Shown: positions 61,105-64,000 of the stretch, one piece after another
How the letters are laid out: each line of letters starts with the position of its first letter
How positions within the stretch are numbered: the stretch's first letter is position 1
Origin: Variovorax sp. WS11
GTDB lineage: Bacteria; Pseudomonadota; Gammaproteobacteria; Burkholderiales; Burkholderiaceae_C
Length of the DNA stretch: 64,000 nucleotides
NCBI RefSeq assembly: GCF_010499245.1
Contig: NZ_JAAGOW010000001.1
Location: 2,108,001-2,172,000, forward strand
Direction: 5' to 3'
The notes under the pieces: generated by a model
Database searches by the model: none
Told to the model about the DNA's origin: nothing
What the model saw: only the letters and a program-made list of their open reading frames with translations
Translations under genes and position numbers: made by a program

Positions 61105-62658
61105 ATGGTCACCAGCGCTACACATGCGCCGACGTCGATTCGCTCGACCTGCCCCAACATCATCGGCTTCGTCGACTTCGGTTGTGCTTTTGCCCATCCT
61201 CAGTTCCGACGATGCCTGCAGGATGCCGGGGCTGGGCCAGAGACGCGCGTCTTCGCACTGTGGGACCAGGAAGGAACCCCAGAGGGCAATCGAGCAGGCG
61301 CCAGCGGCTCTGGGCTGCGGCCGCCCGCGTGGAGAACCCCTGAATGCTTTGGCTATGGCGCGGAGGTCTTGCGCGACTGGCCACCCAGCGACGCAGAAGA
61401 AGGACTGCGTCTCGGCGATTTCATCGCCCAGTACGTGAAGGAGGGCGAGGTCGACCAACGTCGATGCTATGCCGACTCCGGCTACGGAGCCTTGAACGCA
61501 GCCACCACCCATGGCACCCATGTGATGGACCTTGCAGCAGGCTACCCCGACCCCCTCCTGCCACCGGGCAAGATGCCCGCTCCTCCCCCTACAGACGAGG
61601 ACATCGTGTTCGTCCAGTTGCCGCGTCACTTCAACGGCCGGCAGACCGCAGGCCTCTTGCGCGCCCAAGTGGTGGATGCGATTCGCTACATCTTCAGCCG
61701 TGCCGCGGACCATGCCGCCGTGACCATCAACCTGAGCTACGGATCGAACGCCGGACCGCACGACGGATCCTCGCTGCTTGAGCGCGCGCTCGACGACGCC
61801 ATCGAAGCACGCCGCGCGCGAGGCGGCAGCACGGACATCGTGATTCCGGCCGGCAACTCGCGCAATCAGGACCTGCACATGCGGCTCGAAGTAGGCAAGG
61901 ACGAGCTACAAAAGATCATCTGGCAGAACATTCCACACAACCCAACCACTCAATTCATAGAGATCTGGCTCGACACGGCCGGCAACCCGCACGACTGCCA
62001 GATCCGCGTGAGCAAGCCTCAAGAAGCATGGCCTGCTGCGCAGGACGGCTGGATAGAAGTCGGGCAGATGGCACGCATTGAGGAAAACAATGAGTTGATC
62101 GCCATGGTCGTTGCGCCCGAACGTGTATGTCAGAGCCCTAACGGTCGAATGATTCTGGTGGCGGTGGCGCCGACAGGCCCGCTCGGAAATCGTGCCCCCG
62201 CCCCTTATGGCGATTGGACCTTCGAAATACGCAACACGGGTACGGAGCCTGTGACGGTCAACGCGTGGTGCGAGCGCGATGACCCGGTTTTCGGCTCCGG
62301 CGGCTCTCCCCGACAAGCCCGATTTCAGCACTCGAATGAAACCGGGACGCTCAACAGCATCGCCCACGGGCAGCAGACGGTGATCGTCGGGGGAATAGTC
62401 GGCATGGGTCTGGGTGGCGGGGAAGCGTCCTATTCCGGTCAGGGGCCGTTGCGTTGCTTTCCGACATCGCGGAACCTTCGCAGTTCGGTGAAGGGGATTG
62501 CCAAGGCCCGCCCTGACATATTGGCCATCAGCGACGAGAGCCCCGCCGAGCCAGGCTTGGCCGCGGCGGCTGTCATCGGCTACGGAAGCCGGCTCAGTGG
62601 CACCAGCATGGCCGCTGCCGTGGTCACTCGGATGCTAGTCGCCGAGAAACGGATCTAG
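61105..62658 (+). CDS. Subtilisin-like S8 serine peptidase without signal peptide
   Basis: A 517-residue S8 protease. The catalytic triad is Asp24 (IIGFVDFGCAFAHPQF), His136 (TTHGTHVMDLAAG) and Ser501 (RLSGTSMAAAVVTRM), with the oxyanion Asn251 in DIVIPAGNSR. There is no signal peptide or propeptide; the catalytic Asp is only 24 residues from the start, so it may act in the cytoplasm. Between Asn251 and Ser501 lies an insertion of about 150 residues with beta-rich blocks (QFIEIWLDTAGNPHDCQIRVS; YGDWTFEIRNTGTEPVTVNAW), like a jelly-roll interaction domain. It starts 13 bp after the small protein gene and ends 2 bp before the binding-protein gene. Confidence 0.88.
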   Translation: MVTSATHAPTSIRSTCPNIIGFVDFGCAFAHPQFRRCLQDAGAGPETRVFALWDQEGTPEGNRAGASGSGLRPPAWRTPECFGYGAEVLRDWPPSDAEEGLRLGDFIAQYVKEGEVDQRRCYADSGYGALNAATTHGTHVMDLAAGYPDPLLPPGKMPAPPPTDEDIVFVQLPRHFNGRQTAGLLRAQVVDAIRYIFSRAADHAAVTINLSYGSNAGPHDGSSLLERALDDAIEARRARGGSTDIVIPAGNSRNQDLHMRLEVGKDELQKIIWQNIPHNPTTQFIEIWLDTAGNPHDCQIRVSKPQEAWPAAQDGWIEVGQMARIEENNELIAMVVAPERVCQSPNGRMILVAVAPTGPLGNRAPAPYGDWTFEIRNTGTEPVTVNAWCERDDPVFGSGGSPRQARFQHSNETGTLNSIAHGQQTVIVGGIVGMGLGGGEASYSGQGPLRCFPTSRNLRSSVKGIAKARPDILAISDESPAEPGLAAAAVIGYGSRLSGTSMAAAVVTRMLVAEKRI

Positions 62659-62660
62659 CC

Positions 62661-64000
62661 ATGTTCGAGTTCTGGAGTCGCCGTGTCTGGGTTCGCTCAC
62701 CTCTCGCCAGCGGCATGCGGACCGGCACGCGAACTGTCCTGGCTTTTGCATTGCTGGTTGCCACGACCGGCGCTCTTGCGCAAACACTCCACTGGGCTGC
62801 TCAAGGCGATCCCCAAACAATGGACCCGCACTCTCACAATGAGTTGCTCACCAATTCGATGAACGGTCAGGTCTACGAAACGCTGGTGAAACGTGACAAG
62901 GATCTGGGCCTGGCTCCGGCTTTGGCCGTCTCCTGGCAGCAGACCGGCCCCACAGTGTGGCGCATGGTCATCCGCGAAGGCGTCAAGTTCCACGACGGTA
63001 CCGACTTCAATGCGGACGATGTGATCTTCTCGGTCGCGCGGGCCAAGACAGCGAGTTCCGGCATCCGATCATCGGCGATGGGCCTGGGGGAGCCGCGCAA
63101 GGTCGACGCTCAGACCATCGAGTTCCAGCTCGCCAGGGTCAATCCCATTTTTCTGCAGCACGCCAGCCTGGTCCCGATCATGAGCAAAGTCTGGTGTGAA
63201 AAGCATGACGCTCGCGACCCGCAGGACTTCAAGAACAAGGAAGCCAGGCATACGGCGCTGCACGCGAACGGGACCGGTCCATTCGCTCTCGTTTCGCGTC
63301 AGCCGGACGTACAGACTGTTTACAAGCGCAACAACAACTGGTGGGGCCATTTCGACGGAAATGTCCAAGAGGTGATCTACACGCCGATCAAAAGCGACCC
63401 GACGCGGTCGGCAGCGTTGCTCTCGGGCCATCTCGATTTCGTACTGGATCCGCCTGTGCAGGACATCGACCGCCTGCGTAGCACGCCGGGGATCAAGGTC
63501 AAGGACGGCGTCGAGAACCGGATCATTTTCGTGGGCATGGACCAGCAGCGCGACGAGTTGCTCTACAGCGGCGTCAAAGGCAGGAACCCTTTCAAGGACC
63601 TCCGAGTTCGCAGGGCCCTGTACCACGCTGTCGACATCGAGGGCCTCCGATCCAGACTGATGCGAGGACAGTCCCTGCCAACCGGCTCCATCACGCCATC
63701 ACCACTGGGCAGTTTCAATGGTCCGGAGATCGAGGCGAGACTTCCATTCGATCCGCCCCGCGCTCGCGCTCTCATGGCAGAAGCGGGCTATCCCGACGGT
63801 TTCGACGTCACCATGGACTGCCCCAACAATCGCTACATCAACGACGAGAGAATCTGCGTCGCCCTGGCAGGCATGTGGGCCCAAGTCGGCGTTCGAGTCA
63901 CAGTGAAGGCGCAGCCTCGAACTCTCTACTTTGCCAAGTTGGAGAAGCAGGATGTCTCGATGTATTTGTTGGGCTGGGGTAGCGCGATCACCGACGCCGA
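62661..64000 (+). CDS. ABC transporter substrate-binding protein, family 5 (3' end outside window)
   Basis: The frame is open from ATG 62661 to the window edge. An extended N-terminal region with a hydrophobic segment (VLAFALLVATTGALA, cut near AQT) is a signal peptide. The mature part matches the SBP_bac_5 (peptide/opine/nickel) family: QGDPQTMDPHSHNELLTNSM, YETLVKRDKDLGLAPALAVS, VKFHDGTDFNADDVIFSVAR, GTGPFALVSRQPD and FKDLRVRRALYHAVD. Such receptors feed peptides or glycosides to an ABC importer, whose genes are expected just outside the window. The start is 2 bp after the protease stop, so the genes are co-transcribed. Confidence 0.92.
   Translation, partial: MFEFWSRRVWVRSPLASGMRTGTRTVLAFALLVATTGALAQTLHWAAQGDPQTMDPHSHNELLTNSMNGQVYETLVKRDKDLGLAPALAVSWQQTGPTVWRMVIREGVKFHDGTDFNADDVIFSVARAKTASSGIRSSAMGLGEPRKVDAQTIEFQLARVNPIFLQHASLVPIMSKVWCEKHDARDPQDFKNKEARHTALHANGTGPFALVSRQPDVQTVYKRNNNWWGHFDGNVQEVIYTPIKSDPTRSAALLSGHLDFVLDPPVQDIDRLRSTPGIKVKDGVENRIIFVGMDQQRDELLYSGVKGRNPFKDLRVRRALYHAVDIEGLRSRLMRGQSLPTGSITPSPLGSFNGPEIEARLPFDPPRARALMAEAGYPDGFDVTMDCPNNRYINDERICVALAGMWAQVGVRVTVKAQPRTLYFAKLEKQDVSMYLLGWGSAITDA

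Overview
The window is a gene-dense stretch of a GC-rich betaproteobacterial chromosome. It is most like Variovorax or a related Comamonadaceae genus. This is inferred from the codon bias, four stand-alone Bug/TctC solute receptors, DMT exporters, aromatic ring-cleavage clusters and the protein styles; no database search was possible. I saw no rRNA, tRNA or CRISPR.

Layout. 1-8.7 kb: 3' end of a ClC chloride channel gene, uvrA, a secreted 5'-nucleotidase, a TPR protein with a degenerate protease fold, an orphan ATP-synthase c subunit and a DMT transporter. 8.8-16.3 kb (minus): a gentisate cluster (gentisate dioxygenase, fumarylpyruvate hydrolase, 3-hydroxybenzoate 6-hydroxylase-like enzyme, two Bug receptors, FAD oxidoreductase, TesB) with a divergent LysR gene. 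17.4-25.5 kb: a thioesterase and a signalling block of a poly-HAMP hybrid kinase, a second hybrid kinase overlapping it, and a convergent response regulator. 25.7-26.4 kb: an MNT/HEPN toxin-antitoxin pair whose toxin gene has lost its 5' end. 26.4-33.8 kb: a homogentisate cluster (fahA, hmgA, Bug receptor, DUF2783 protein, FAD hydroxylase, MBL hydrolase) with a divergent IclR gene. 33.9-39.9 kb: a LysR gene, then an overlapping operon of acrylyl-CoA reductase, ADP-forming CoA ligase, enoyl-CoA hydratase and Bug receptor, behind a perfect 27-bp palindrome. 39.9-44.3 kb: two GFA-family proteins and a DUF1501/DUF1800 pair whose DUF1800 N-terminus is frameshifted. 44.5-57.5 kb: housekeeping genes (pyrF, UDG, rimI, tsaB, exporter, dacB, tsaC, purK, purE, thioredoxin-TPR, META lipoprotein), with a group II intron inserted antisense in the leader of a lipase-like lipoprotein gene.

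57.7-64 kb: a less GC-rich run, all on the plus strand, of an adenylate cyclase-TPR protein, a PAP2/haloperoxidase with an N-terminal SSM repeat, a small unknown protein, a subtilisin-like protease without signal peptide and an oligopeptide-type ABC binding protein cut by the window end. It is the best candidate here for an undescribed system.

The two aromatic clusters work alike: a hydroxylase makes a para-dihydroxy acid, a dioxygenase opens the ring and a fumarylacetoacetase-type hydrolase finishes, with Bug receptors for capture. Neither contains the cis-trans isomerase normally needed between the last two steps.
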